A stretch of 64,000 nt of DNA from UBA10107 sp963835585. Its GTDB lineage: Archaea > Nanobdellota > Nanobdellia > Woesearchaeales > UBA10107. Below are positions 37,020-44,890 of the stretch, one piece after another (position 1 is the first letter of the stretch; every line of letters begins with the position of its first letter). The position numbers and the translations under genes are program-made. The stretch is taken from NCBI GenBank assembly GCA_963835585.1, contig CAWIGF010000003.1:248001-312000 (forward strand), given 5' to 3'. Below the pieces are notes generated by a model. The model did not search any database. It saw only the letters and a program-made list of their open reading frames with translations, and was not told the origin of the DNA.

Positions 37020-37118
37020 TTTTTAAATCGTTTCCCGACCCAAATGAACGCCTAGTTCGCCGAATGTCAGCCGACGCAGAGCCTGCCGACCCTACAATTT
37101 CTCCATATACTGACCGCG
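37020..37118 (+). repeat. RNA-like repeat module, copy B
   Basis: Same two blocks as copy A with exactly the same 59-base offset (37020 and 37079) but a different 37-base segment between them, and a tail catatactgaccgcg. Conserved ends with a variable but length-constant middle fit a pair of paralogous small RNAs. Confidence 0.6.
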
Positions 37119-37264
37119 GTCCGGGACCGAGCCATCTCTCTAGAACAAAATCAAAACTAATCAATCATGCATGAATGATGCGAAGAAGCAAAGAAAGTCC
37201 GTGAAAGAGCCAAAAGAACGCGACACGTAAAGCAACGGACCACTTCACAAAAGGCATGAGTTTC

Positions 37265-37672
37265 TCATACCACTTTTGTCTTGACAACCGCTTTCAATTT
37301 CTGTATGACCGCAAGGAGTTTGTCTTTGTTGTTGCGTACATATACCAATTCTATCTGTTTCCCCTCGTACATGCTCTTGTTCCTGCGTATGCGCAGGTCA
37401 TCGATGAGCGCGATCTCGTCCTGGTGGAGCTCATGGTAATTTGAAAGATAATCGACGAGGTCCTTGTGCGCATTCTCGCCTGCCGTCTTGTAACCGTCCG
37501 CAAGCGCGATGGCGGTCATAAGTTCCTTTAGTATCTCATAGTAGCTTTCAGCGATCATGGTGGGGAACGTATCCATGTTGATATTTTTTGTATACGCTTC
37601 CCGTTGCTCGACGAGCTTTACGATCGCCTGTGCACGTTCCTTGTCCGGTGTTGTCTTGATTATCATGTTCAA
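37265..37672 (-). CDS. HEPN-domain protein, toxin partner of MNT
   Basis: This 135-residue helical protein carries a HEPN-type motif RIRRNKSMYEG (about 94-104), where canonical toxins have Rx4-6H; here Tyr occupies the last position as in the RNxxxY variant. The ATG overlaps the stop of the MNT gene by four bases. HEPN/MNT pairs are toxin-antitoxin modules in which the HEPN is an RNase and the MNT can adenylylate it. Confidence 0.82.
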   Translation of the reverse strand: MNMIIKTTPDKERAQAIVKLVEQREAYTKNINMDTFPTMIAESYYEILKELMTAIALADGYKTAGENAHKDLVDYLSNYHELHQDEIALIDDLRIRRNKSMYEGKQIELVYVRNNKDKLLAVIQKLKAVVKTKVV

Positions 37673-38193
37673 AAGAGCTTAAGGTATCCTTTCAACACGA
37701 TGCCATTGATGAGGTTGTTCTTGAATTCGCCTGACATTTTTGTCTTGTCGGACTCGATGAGTATATTGACGGTCTTATGCAAGTATTTCTCGTAGCTTCC
37801 TATATCAATTTTTCCTTCTTTCCCTATTATGAAGATATCGATGTCCGAGTGCTCAGTATCCTCTCCCCGTACTGCAGAGCCGAACAAGATGATGGCCTCG
37901 GGAGCCAACGTGTCCCACAAATAATCGATCAATCCAGATACATGTAATTCATACAAGATGCTTACTCTCTTGAATAGTTTGAATGATTCGTCATCCCGAT
38001 TTGCCCGATAGAACGGGACACTCCGTTTCTCGTATCGTGTGACAAGGTGTTCCGCTTGAAATTCCTTGAGATAATTTGCCACCGAAAGCGGCGCGATACC
38101 GCTCAGTCTGCTTAATTCACGCAACCTGAAATTTTCCAACGGGTTATCGAAAAATACCTTGAGGAGTTTGTATTTGTTATATTTTTTGAACAT
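37669..38193 (-). CDS. MNT-type nucleotidyltransferase with N-terminal winged helix (antitoxin)
   Basis: This 174-residue protein starts with a winged-helix domain (about 1-75; LRELSRLSGIAPLSVANYLKEF) and continues into a minimal nucleotidyltransferase domain with IILFGSAVRG and HSDIDIFIIG (catalytic GSxxRG...DxD). The wHTH plus MNT fusion suits an autoregulating antitoxin. A palindromic ttataatattataa sits just upstream of the ATG. Confidence 0.85.
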   Translation of the reverse strand: MFKKYNKYKLLKVFFDNPLENFRLRELSRLSGIAPLSVANYLKEFQAEHLVTRYEKRSVPFYRANRDDESFKLFKRVSILYELHVSGLIDYLWDTLAPEAIILFGSAVRGEDTEHSDIDIFIIGKEGKIDIGSYEKYLHKTVNILIESDKTKMSGEFKNNLINGIVLKGYLKLF

Positions 38194-38197
38194 ATGT

Positions 38198-38211
38198 TAT
38201 AATATTATAAC
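38198..38211. promoter_or_regulatory. Palindrome at the MNT promoter
   Basis: The AT-rich sequence ttataatattataa is a perfect 14-base palindrome within 20 bases of the MNT start; likely TATA or operator. Confidence 0.4.
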
Positions 38212-38253
38212 AAGTGATATAATAATGTTACGATTTTGTCAAATATAATGATT

Positions 38254-38291
38254 GTAACTTAATAGTAGTAACAAATAGAAAGATTTATATA
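38254..38291 (+). promoter_or_regulatory. Shared operator/TATA motif, copy 4
   Basis: gtaacttaatagtagtaac, then aaatagaaagatttatata. No sizeable gene follows; a 16-codon frame starts at 38341 and the transcript would then run antisense to tRNA-Ser. Confidence 0.65.
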
Positions 38292-38340
38292 TCTGTACTA
38301 TTCTCGTAAAGCCACCAGTATCAGGAAAACCTTGCAAAAA

Positions 38341-38391
38341 ATGAAAAATCGTGCACAAGTTGCACGTGAACAACTAACCACAAAAAAATAA
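38341..38391 (+). CDS. Sixteen-codon frame under the shared motif
   Basis: ATG AAA AAT CGT... encodes MKNRAQVAREQLTTKK and stops at TAA. It is about 50 bases after the TATA box of motif copy 4. It may be a small peptide or the start of a non-coding RNA; no homologue can be judged by eye. Confidence 0.25.
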   Translation: MKNRAQVAREQLTTKK

Positions 38392-38461
38392 AACGGCCGT
38401 AAAAGATGCACACAAGGTTTGTAGTAGCAAAACAGGATTCTTAGGTTCAAGGGAAGTTTAA

Positions 38462-38543
38462 CGCGGCCGCCCGGATTTGAACCGGGAAGTCTTTCGACAC
38501 TGGTTTTCAAGACCAGCGCAGTACCGGATTGTGCCACGGCCGC
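38462..38543 (-). tRNA. tRNA-Ser (anticodon TGA)
   Basis: An 82-base type II tRNA: acceptor GCGGCCG/CGGCCGC, anticodon stem CTGGT/ACCAG with loop CTTGAAA (TGA), a long variable arm (TGTCGAAAGACTT), T-arm CCCGGTTCAAATCCGGG, and G73, typical of archaeal tRNA-Ser. CCA is not encoded. Confidence 0.95.
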
Positions 38544-38611
38544 ATATAGACGTCTTTTAAGGCATTCTTGGACGAGTTTTGTATATAAAGCTTGTTGCCC
38601 GTAATAATGTA

Positions 38612-38650
38612 GTTACTTACTAGTAGTTACAAAACGAAAGGTTTATATAG
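38612..38650 (+). promoter_or_regulatory. Shared operator/TATA motif, copy 5
   Basis: gttacttactagtagttac, then aaaacgaaaggtttatatag, about 50 bases before the ATG at 38701, so this unit has a short leader. Confidence 0.6.
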
Positions 38651-38700
38651 TGGTATTACTTATAATATATTCTGAAAAACTCGCATATGAAACAGGTAAA

Positions 38701-39036
38701 ATGCCCAAGACACTGACTTTGGAAAAAGGACGTGAACCAGCAACTAGACCTATGGCGGGAAAACAACCATTCATGACTCATGAAAATACTAACTTGAAAA
38801 GCGATGTAGATCATCCTAGTAAAGGCAGGATTGCTGCAATCAAACAATTGCAAGGACCGTGTGATATTACTCATGCTCCGGGATTTTTAGAATTAAGAGA
38901 GCTCTATTCACAATATAAAAAATCAATTTCTGATATGCCAACTGGGCCTATAAATGTCATTTACCTAATTTGCGATCCAAGTTACGAGATTATGAGAAGA
39001 GAACCAACTGGCATAGAGAGGATGTTAAGAAAATGA
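38701..39036 (+). CDS. Hypothetical protein paired with an RHH regulator
   Basis: This 111-residue soluble protein (starting MPKTLTLEKGREP) shows no known motif. Its stop overlaps the ATG of the RHH gene (ATGA at 39033-39036). A small soluble protein coupled to an RHH protein resembles a toxin-antitoxin layout, but order and sequence give no proof. Promoter carries the shared motif. Confidence 0.6.
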   Translation: MPKTLTLEKGREPATRPMAGKQPFMTHENTNLKSDVDHPSKGRIAAIKQLQGPCDITHAPGFLELRELYSQYKKSISDMPTGPINVIYLICDPSYEIMRREPTGIERMLRK

Positions 39037-39161
39037 AATACAGGATCTCAATCTCAATCAGCGAACCAGTTCTTCTTAAGTTGAAGGAGAAGATGCGTTC
39101 GGAACGCATCAGAAACCAGAGCTCGCTTGTTGAAAAAGCAGTCGAACAATTTTTGCAGTAA
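39033..39161 (+). CDS. Ribbon-helix-helix protein
   Basis: This 42-residue protein fits RHH: a strand KYRISISISEPV, helix LLKLKEKMRSE and helix NQSSLVEKAVEQFLQ. It is translationally coupled to the gene at 38701. As part of a unit controlled by the shared motif it is a candidate for the protein that binds that motif. Confidence 0.75.
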   Translation: MKYRISISISEPVLLKLKEKMRSERIRNQSSLVEKAVEQFLQ

Positions 39162-39167
39162 ATGCTA

Positions 39168-39458
39168 CTAATATTGCCTATACACAGTCCAGTCAATTGG
39201 CTGCGTATTTTTAGGGTCTAATTCTATGCTAAATTCTCTATTGTCTTTTCTGGAAAGATAATTTCTCTTGAATTCACCGGCAGAAATAATCTCGAGTCCA
39301 ACCGTTAGTTGCACCAAATCATCCAATTCTTTCAATTTCTTGTGATTTTCTGGAGTAAAAATAAGCGTCCTTTTTTGAGAACTTCCATTGCGGTTTACCG
39401 TCCAAATCCCCAAATATTCATTTGTTTTATGATTTTTAATTTCTGCTTCTTCTATCAT
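39168..39458 (-). CDS. Hypothetical protein
   Basis: This 96-residue soluble protein (Lys/Glu-rich with EFKRNYLSRKDNREFSIEL) has no recognised motif. Next to another minus-strand hypothetical gene with eight bases between them. Confidence 0.45.
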   Translation of the reverse strand: MIEEAEIKNHKTNEYLGIWTVNRNGSSQKRTLIFTPENHKKLKELDDLVQLTVGLEIISAGEFKRNYLSRKDNREFSIELDPKNTQPIDWTVYRQY

Positions 39459-39466
39459 GGTGAGAT

Positions 39467-39709
39467 TTATTTTAGAATATCATATAATGTAAACGCAATA
39501 CCAGGGTACGCACAAGCGACAGTGTAAACACTTAGTGCTTTACCGCATGAATATCTAGGACCTGTGAGGTCTTTGTTCTGCTCTTTTATTGCATTTGCAG
39601 CATCACGTGTAGCTTTTGTGAAAGGAACGCTTTTCATCATCCCTTCTAAAAATCCTTCCGTAAATTCGTCAGAAGGTCCAAAAACGCCATCAATTGTTTT
39701 TGTTTTCAT
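39467..39709 (-). CDS. Hypothetical small protein with hydrophobic C-terminus
   Basis: This 80-residue protein has a soluble front part and a hydrophobic stretch near 57-76 (KALSVYTVACAYPGIAFTLY). Probably the first gene of a two-gene unit with 39168. Not recognised. Confidence 0.45.
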   Translation of the reverse strand: MKTKTIDGVFGPSDEFTEGFLEGMMKSVPFTKATRDAANAIKEQNKDLTGPRYSCGKALSVYTVACAYPGIAFTLYDILK

Positions 39710-39803
39710 GAGTTGTAAACTTATATCTATCTTATAAACTTTACTCTGCTTTTCAACCTTCTCGAATCAAAACATATTTAATATAGCATAAAGTGGCAAT
39801 ACA

Positions 39804-40760
39804 ATGACGCAAGAAATTCTTAAAAGCAGCAAACGCGGAGAGGTAATACACTTTCCTATGTCCGATGGTGGGTTAGTTCTAAAAACACCTTACTCGTTCG
39901 GCGACAAGAAACGTTTGAATAAGAACAGAGTGGCCTTGCTCAGGAATGAAGCTCAAGTTTTGGATAAGGCGCAGGGTAAAATAAACGGAAGTTTCGCAGT
40001 TCCTCTTCTTTCCGATGAAGAATTCAGAGATGGAATCATAGAAATGAATTATGTTGACGGAACTTTTTTTGGAGAAAGGAAAGCATACGATATTCTTGTT
40101 CTTCCTCATGATATCGTTTCTCCTAAATTTGTTGATTATCTTGTTACATTGGTAAATTTCAATCCTGGAGAGTTGCCATATGATTCAGGATTCAGAAACC
40201 TGGCATTTCTCAACTGGATTTCATCCGAAAAATGGTTAAAACCTATATGGCTTGCGAAATCGCTAGGATATTTGGCTGGAATCAATATCCACATTGGAGA
40301 GAATTTGTTTTCTACTATCATAAATAGTAAAATCTCGCAAACAGGATTTAATCACTGCAACATCCGCCCTGAACATCTCATAAAAACAATCGATGATTAT
40401 GCATCAATTGACTGGGAATGGGCAACTAACAAATTCCCGAAACACTATGACGTATGCTACTTGGCTGATGTACTTGGCATTGCTCATGGACGTTCCTATT
40501 TGGCAGAGAAATTATTGCATTCTTACAGGGAAGCACTGCATCCTTCCGAACGGCAGTATTTCGACGATACCTGCTATGGTCTTCTGGCAATAAGAGCGCT
40601 CGGTGAATTGAGAGATATGTCAAGTGGCGTCTCTATGCACAAGGAACATTTCTTCGGAAAAGGAAAGGGGAAGTCAGGATTAGTCCTTGACCATTACATT
40701 GCTCATATTGTCGAAGTTGGCAAGTTCATTTCAAAAATAGAGACTAGAACTCTTCTATGA
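39804..40760 (+). CDS. APH-fold protein with missing catalytic Asp
   Basis: This 318-residue protein resembles aminoglycoside/choline-kinase-type phosphotransferases: NEAQVLDKA helix, hinge-like IIEMNYVDG, a catalytic-loop region FNHCNIRPEHLI (about 192-203) and YASIDWEWA (metal Asp of the IDWE type). The loop normally reads HGDxxxxN; here Asp is Asn and the later Asn is His. It may be an inactive kinase fold or have changed chemistry. A TATA-like atttaatata lies about 25 bases upstream. Confidence 0.65.
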   Translation: MTQEILKSSKRGEVIHFPMSDGGLVLKTPYSFGDKKRLNKNRVALLRNEAQVLDKAQGKINGSFAVPLLSDEEFRDGIIEMNYVDGTFFGERKAYDILVLPHDIVSPKFVDYLVTLVNFNPGELPYDSGFRNLAFLNWISSEKWLKPIWLAKSLGYLAGINIHIGENLFSTIINSKISQTGFNHCNIRPEHLIKTIDDYASIDWEWATNKFPKHYDVCYLADVLGIAHGRSYLAEKLLHSYREALHPSERQYFDDTCYGLLAIRALGELRDMSSGVSMHKEHFFGKGKGKSGLVLDHYIAHIVEVGKFISKIETRTLL

Positions 40761-40764
40761 TTTT

Positions 40765-41829
40765 TTAGTGTGGTAATGAACTGTTGCCAAATCCTTCTTT
40801 GTAATATACCTCGACGAATGTCCAGAACAACGAGATGATTAATGGACCAATTATGATGCCGATTGGGCCCATCACGAAAAGGCCTCCAAGTGTTCCGATC
40901 AGCACGACGCCTGGATGTATGTTCAATCTCTTTCCTATCAGCATAGGCCTTAGGAAATTATCCGCGATTGTTACTATGAATAATCCAGCAATGAGGAGTA
41001 TGACTCCCTTGCCTGTGCTTCCTTCTATGAATAATGTTATTGCCGTAGGTACCCAAATCAATGGTGATCCGACGATTGGAAGGAACGCGAACACTGCAAT
41101 GGCCAATCCTGCGAGTATAGGCGTCGTTATACCTAGAAGATAGTACGTCAATGCACCCAATATGCCTTGTATTGCCGCGCTGACGACATGACCATATAAC
41201 GTGGCATGCATGAATTGGCTAAACTGGTTTATTATATGGTCGACGTGGTGCTTCTTCAATGGGATTGAGCGTTTCATTTTTTCTATGAGAAGCTCCCCGT
41301 CAATGAAGAAGTAATAGATTGAGAAGAACATAACGACAAAGAATATGATAAGATTCGGAAGACTGATGATGAAGTTCGATGCCTCATTCACGATGAATGA
41401 GCTGAGCTTGCTTGAAGCGTCCTGGATATAATAAGCTACCTGAGGATTTTTCACCAAATTGACAAATTTGTTCGTGAGGCCGCAGAAGAGATATGGTGTC
41501 TTTTGGCAGTTAATGTTCAGTTGCTCCGTTGTCGCCAACTTCTGTTTTATCTCAATGAATAATCCATAACCTTCCTTTGTTATTGCTTCCGTTATGTAGT
41601 ACGACGGGACGACAATCAATATGATAAGCACAATCACGAGAACGAATGACGCCACCTGTTTTGAACGGAACATCCTTGCACAATACTTGTATACTGGATA
41701 GAAGAAATATGCGAGGACTATCGCGCATAATAAAGCGTTCATCAAAGGATAAAGGACCATAAGAGTCAGGACGAGCAGCACAATCAAAAGACCCAGGAAA
41801 AAATTCTTAGAAAATCGCTCCTCTGCCAT
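40765..41829 (-). CDS. AI-2E-family (UPF0118/PerM-like) permease
   Basis: This 354-residue protein has about eight membrane segments and the family's C-terminal signatures: FLPIVGSPLIWVPTA, FIVTIADNFLRPMLIGKRLNIHP and GPIGIIIGPLI. The family includes exporters of small signals or ions, with substrates mostly unknown. A single gene. Confidence 0.9.
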   Translation of the reverse strand: MAEERFSKNFFLGLLIVLLVLTLMVLYPLMNALLCAIVLAYFFYPVYKYCARMFRSKQVASFVLVIVLIILIVVPSYYITEAITKEGYGLFIEIKQKLATTEQLNINCQKTPYLFCGLTNKFVNLVKNPQVAYYIQDASSKLSSFIVNEASNFIISLPNLIIFFVVMFFSIYYFFIDGELLIEKMKRSIPLKKHHVDHIINQFSQFMHATLYGHVVSAAIQGILGALTYYLLGITTPILAGLAIAVFAFLPIVGSPLIWVPTAITLFIEGSTGKGVILLIAGLFIVTIADNFLRPMLIGKRLNIHPGVVLIGTLGGLFVMGPIGIIIGPLIISLFWTFVEVYYKEGFGNSSLPH

Positions 41830-41879
41830 GATAATTATTACTTCCTTTTATGATTTATAAATCTATTGCTTGCTATGGC

Positions 41880-42365
41880 TCATATACGGTTGTACAGGCC
41901 TCGCGCGTAGTCCGTCATCTGCTTCAAATACGTGAATGTCTGTTCAGGGTTAGTGATGCCTTTTATGGTGAGATTCGGCTGCATTGTTATTGTTCCAGTC
42001 CTAAAAAACGTGTCTATGAAATTTTTTGAGAGTTTGATGTCATTGACAGTGTTGAACATGATGTAATTTTCTTTTTGTCCAACGAATTGGATTCTGTTTT
42101 TGTACACATAGTATTTTGTATGTGATGTGCGAACATATGTCAGAAGCGCCTGCATTATCACCAACAGTCCCAAAACAGAAAATATGAGCACTGTTATTGA
42201 TCCGGGAACCTGGATTCCAAGCAAGTAGATATTCAATGCAATGCCCCCATAGAACACAAGAGCAAGCACGAACGTAACGACTATTGTAGGAACTATCGCC
42301 CTGAGTGTATCTGGTTTTATTATGTATTCGGGAAACTCCTGTATTGCTTGGTTTGGTGCGTCCAT
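41880..42365 (-). CDS. Membrane PH-domain protein (bPH2/YdbS-like)
   Basis: This 161-residue protein has two membrane segments (about 25-70) and a C-terminal PH-like domain (TKYYVYKNRIQFVGQKENYIMFNTVNDIKL...). I chose the ATG at 42365 because upstream codons lie in the tRNA-Val gene. It is just downstream of tRNA-Val, on the same strand. Family function unknown. Confidence 0.75.
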   Translation of the reverse strand: MDAPNQAIQEFPEYIIKPDTLRAIVPTIVVTFVLALVFYGGIALNIYLLGIQVPGSITVLIFSVLGLLVIMQALLTYVRTSHTKYYVYKNRIQFVGQKENYIMFNTVNDIKLSKNFIDTFFRTGTITMQPNLTIKGITNPEQTFTYLKQMTDYARGLYNRI

Positions 42366-42373
42366 GTATATAA

Positions 42374-42468
42374 TGGACCCGCCCGGATTCGAACCGGGGA
42401 CTCCCACCACGTCAAGGTGATGTCATAACCATTGTCCGCCATGATTGGTGGCTCTAGACCACGGGTCC
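42374..42468 (-). tRNA. tRNA-Val (anticodon GAC) with D-loop intron
   Basis: Exons form a standard tRNA-Val: acceptor GGACCCG/CGGGTCC, A73, anticodon loop CTTGACG-type stem-loop giving GAC, T-loop GGTTCGAATCC. The D-loop carries about 21-22 extra bases (GCCACCAATCATGGCGGACA region, roughly 42432-42454). The junctions form a BHB: central GUCU/GGAC, bulges AGA and AAU, inner GCCA/UGGC. Removal leaves GGTCTAG-TGGTTATGAC. The first 15 bases also encode the last codons and the TAG stop of the endonuclease gene. Confidence 0.85.
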
Positions 42469-43503
42469 TTTTATCTTAAAAGGTAGAATAGCATTCCTAT
42501 ATAAGTCTTTTTGATAGTACTGTGTAACTTCATGCCGATATATGGTTTTATTTTCAAAAAATCGCAAATAGAACCGAACGATGTGTCTGAGATTTGAACT
42601 TCCTACTTTTCTGAAGTAATTTAAAATATTCTCACCCTTGTTTGTTCCAATTTGGGTCTCATCTTTTGATACATAACTGAATAAGTCATGCTTGTCTGAT
42701 ATTTGTTTTACTTGCCGGATTAGATTTTTATTATGAGATGTGAAAACAATACAAAATTGGGAGCCATCTCTTCCTCTGCGAGAAATCGATCCATCAGTAT
42801 CAATAAGCCCCCTTAGACAGGCTAGTGATAATTTAGAACTTTGTAATATGCTTTTAGGGATCAACGTGTTATTCCTGATTTTATCCCCATATTCTATTCC
42901 AAATTTGTCGTGTAGGAACATACAGAAATTTTTTGAAGAAATCGTAAGATACAATGTATTTCTAGTTTTATCATTTTCTTTTAAGATGTGTGCATCTATT
43001 CCAAAAATATCAAAAATTAATTTTTGAAGGTAGTTGAAATACGGCAAGTCATATCTGGCATCTCCCGAGATTTTAAGAAAGTATTTTGTTAAGGTTCCAT
43101 CTCCTAAGTGCGCTCCAATGAACTCTGCAAGTCGTTCATCAAGGATGGGTATTTTAATCTGTTTTGCGTTCGAATAGTGGAATTTTGATATGCCTTTTTT
43201 TCTCCATTCAACTAGTTCTCTTTTGTATTTTCTTAGCAATGTTTTTGCTCCTTTTTGTCCGCCAATGCGTTTCCCCCAATTTTCTGGCAGATAAGATGCT
43301 TCAAAATCTTTTTCTTTCTTATGAGATAATTTCAAAAGTTTTTCAAATATTTCCTTGGGCAGCAGCATATTTTCTTGAAAATAATTCTTTAGGGTTGGGT
43401 ATGGAATTTGCAACCGTTGAGCAACAGTATTCAAAGAATTATGTTTTTGCATTGTTGCAGCAATTAATTTACGTTGTTCTCCTTTTTTTAGCTTCACCCT
43501 CAT
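42454..43503 (-). CDS. LAGLIDADG homing endonuclease ending inside tRNA-Val
   Basis: This 349-residue protein has two LAGLIDADG helices: LAEFIGAHLGDGTL (about 128-141) and LACLRGLIDTDGSI (about 224-237), each with the catalytic acidic residue. Upstream is a ~95-residue N-terminal helical region with an HTH-like segment (NTVAQRLQIPYPTLKNYF). The frame runs into the tRNA gene: the codons for GPVV and the TAG stop are tRNA-Val positions 1-15. The gene is not inside an intron, so it is a free-standing endonuclease lying beside an intron-containing tRNA. Confidence 0.88.
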   Translation of the reverse strand: MRVKLKKGEQRKLIAATMQKHNSLNTVAQRLQIPYPTLKNYFQENMLLPKEIFEKLLKLSHKKEKDFEASYLPENWGKRIGGQKGAKTLLRKYKRELVEWRKKGISKFHYSNAKQIKIPILDERLAEFIGAHLGDGTLTKYFLKISGDARYDLPYFNYLQKLIFDIFGIDAHILKENDKTRNTLYLTISSKNFCMFLHDKFGIEYGDKIRNNTLIPKSILQSSKLSLACLRGLIDTDGSISRRGRDGSQFCIVFTSHNKNLIRQVKQISDKHDLFSYVSKDETQIGTNKGENILNYFRKVGSSNLRHIVRFYLRFFENKTIYRHEVTQYYQKDLYRNAILPFKIKGPVV

Positions 43504-43605
43504 ACTTTGTTTTAGACTATTCTAGTTAATAAATTTATTGATTTAATCATAAAAGTAGACTGTCGGTCCTTTGGAGAAGGTACATTTTCAAATATCAATT
43601 GTAGT

Positions 43606-44139
43606 TCATACACTCAGCATATCTTTCGGTAATTTTTTGAGTTTTGGTTTCTTGATATCTTTGTATCTTTCTTTTATCGCGGTAAAGTCGTTGTTCTTGA
43701 TCTTTGTTAGAATCCAGATGTACTCAAACTGATCTGGATAGAACGGCATATATTCTTCATTTTCATATCTATTGATGTTTTCGTCTATTGCGCCGTTTGA
43801 GAAATAATAATCTTTGGCAATCTTGATGTTGCCTTTCTTTTTTATGTCGATGTAATCGGATCTTTTTAATGATTCTTCACCAAGCATTCGCACGATTTTT
43901 ATTTCGATATTTTCAGTATTTTCGTATATGGTGAGATTCCCTATTTCAATTTGTCTGTTGGACATTATTTTTTTACCGTTGCCAGTAACGAATATGACTC
44001 CATTGTCATAGACTATTTTTGATACTTCTTCGGCGAGATTGCGATTATGTTTATTTACAGCATGGACAAATGTGCTATATGTTCCTATTGCTGCAGAAAG
44101 TCCAAGACATCCATAAATGGCAAGCTTCTTTAAATTCAT
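43606..44139 (-). CDS. Hypothetical membrane-anchored protein
   Basis: This 177-residue protein has one N-terminal hydrophobic segment (about 5-22) and a soluble mixed domain rich in Lys, Asp, Asn and Tyr. I chose the ATG at 44139 as it begins the hydrophobic segment; codons before it overlap the upstream gene. No family recognised. Confidence 0.55.
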   Translation of the reverse strand: MNLKKLAIYGCLGLSAAIGTYSTFVHAVNKHNRNLAEEVSKIVYDNGVIFVTGNGKKIMSNRQIEIGNLTIYENTENIEIKIVRMLGEESLKRSDYIDIKKKGNIKIAKDYYFSNGAIDENINRYENEEYMPFYPDQFEYIWILTKIKNNDFTAIKERYKDIKKPKLKKLPKDMLSV

Positions 44140-44188
44140 GAAAGCGAAAAATAAAACTTGGATATAAATGTGTTGTTGAGAGAAGTAA

Positions 44189-44887
44189 TTATTCAACGAG
44201 TTGTTTTGAAAGCTTTCGTGTCTTTGGCGCTCCGCGTACCCCACGAACAAGATAGTAGCCAAAGTACAAGAGCCTGTCGTAAACGTAGAAATCCGAGTCG
44301 TAGTTGAGACTCCTGAGCCACAAAAGGCGAGCAAATGGCTTGTCTTGTTTTTGAGTGTAATCTTTGTCAACGGTCAATATAGGAACTTCTTTGATGCCAT
44401 AGTCCTTCAGGAATTTTCCGTATGCTTTTGCACTGTCATTCAGCGAGAAGTTTGATAAAGGATGATCGGCGAGTGCATCGACAGAGATGTTCTTGATGGT
44501 GCTTCGTGGAAGCAAAAGAACACCGTTCTTTTTTCCGTCTGCTGTTGCAAGTTGCCGCAGCTTGTCAGCTTCGACATAGAATTCTTTTCCGTTTCGATGT
44601 GCATTTGTCGCTTCACTTGGCTTCTTGAGGATTGGGTTGTGTTTGCCATCAACAACAAGAATGTTGTCTAGTTCTTTTGGCATGTACAGGAATCCTTCCT
44701 GCACATAGCTTCCATTTTGGGAGACATCGTGTTTTGATCCTAATGCTATTCTTGCTTGTGCGAGTTGCTGCGTTGTTGTTTGAGCATACCCTGCTTTGTT
44801 GAGAACAACGAGCGCTGTATCGAATACATTCTGCTCTGTTGCGATTGTGACGTTTTTCTTTCCAATTTTGTATGTTGCTGTAATCAT
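44189..44887 (-). CDS. Hypothetical protein downstream of the PKD surface protein
   Basis: This 232-residue soluble protein (start MITATYKIGKKNVTIAT) has an alpha/beta pattern, with no signal or membrane segment. It begins three bases after the PKD gene stop, so it is likely co-transcribed. Family not recognised. Confidence 0.55.
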   Translation of the reverse strand: MITATYKIGKKNVTIATEQNVFDTALVVLNKAGYAQTTTQQLAQARIALGSKHDVSQNGSYVQEGFLYMPKELDNILVVDGKHNPILKKPSEATNAHRNGKEFYVEADKLRQLATADGKKNGVLLLPRSTIKNISVDALADHPLSNFSLNDSAKAYGKFLKDYGIKEVPILTVDKDYTQKQDKPFARLLWLRSLNYDSDFYVYDRLLYFGYYLVRGVRGAPKTRKLSKQLVE

Positions 44888-44890
44888 TTT

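Larger units (their letters stand above)
36445..37264. other. Gene-poor 820-base region with paired RNA-like repeat
   Basis: No convincing protein gene on either strand. The stretch is richer in G+C than its AT-rich neighbours and contains two copies of a conserved module (36735-36835 and 37020-37118), several short GGCCTAAAT words near 36876 and 36914, and a GGCCGTAGCTAGGCC palindromic patch near 36974. It could hold small non-coding RNAs. Confidence 0.5.

Noticed and set aside
36735..37118. RNase P RNA or SRP RNA in the repeat region
   Set aside because: The conserved CR-I/CR-V words of RNase P RNA and the SRP S-domain motif are not present.
37669..38193. KEOPS or Bud32 relationship of the nucleotidyltransferase
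   Set aside because: Motifs are MNT-type (GSxxRG, SDxD), not kinase.
38298..38537. Minus-strand frame through tRNA-Ser
   Set aside because: It is translated tRNA sequence.
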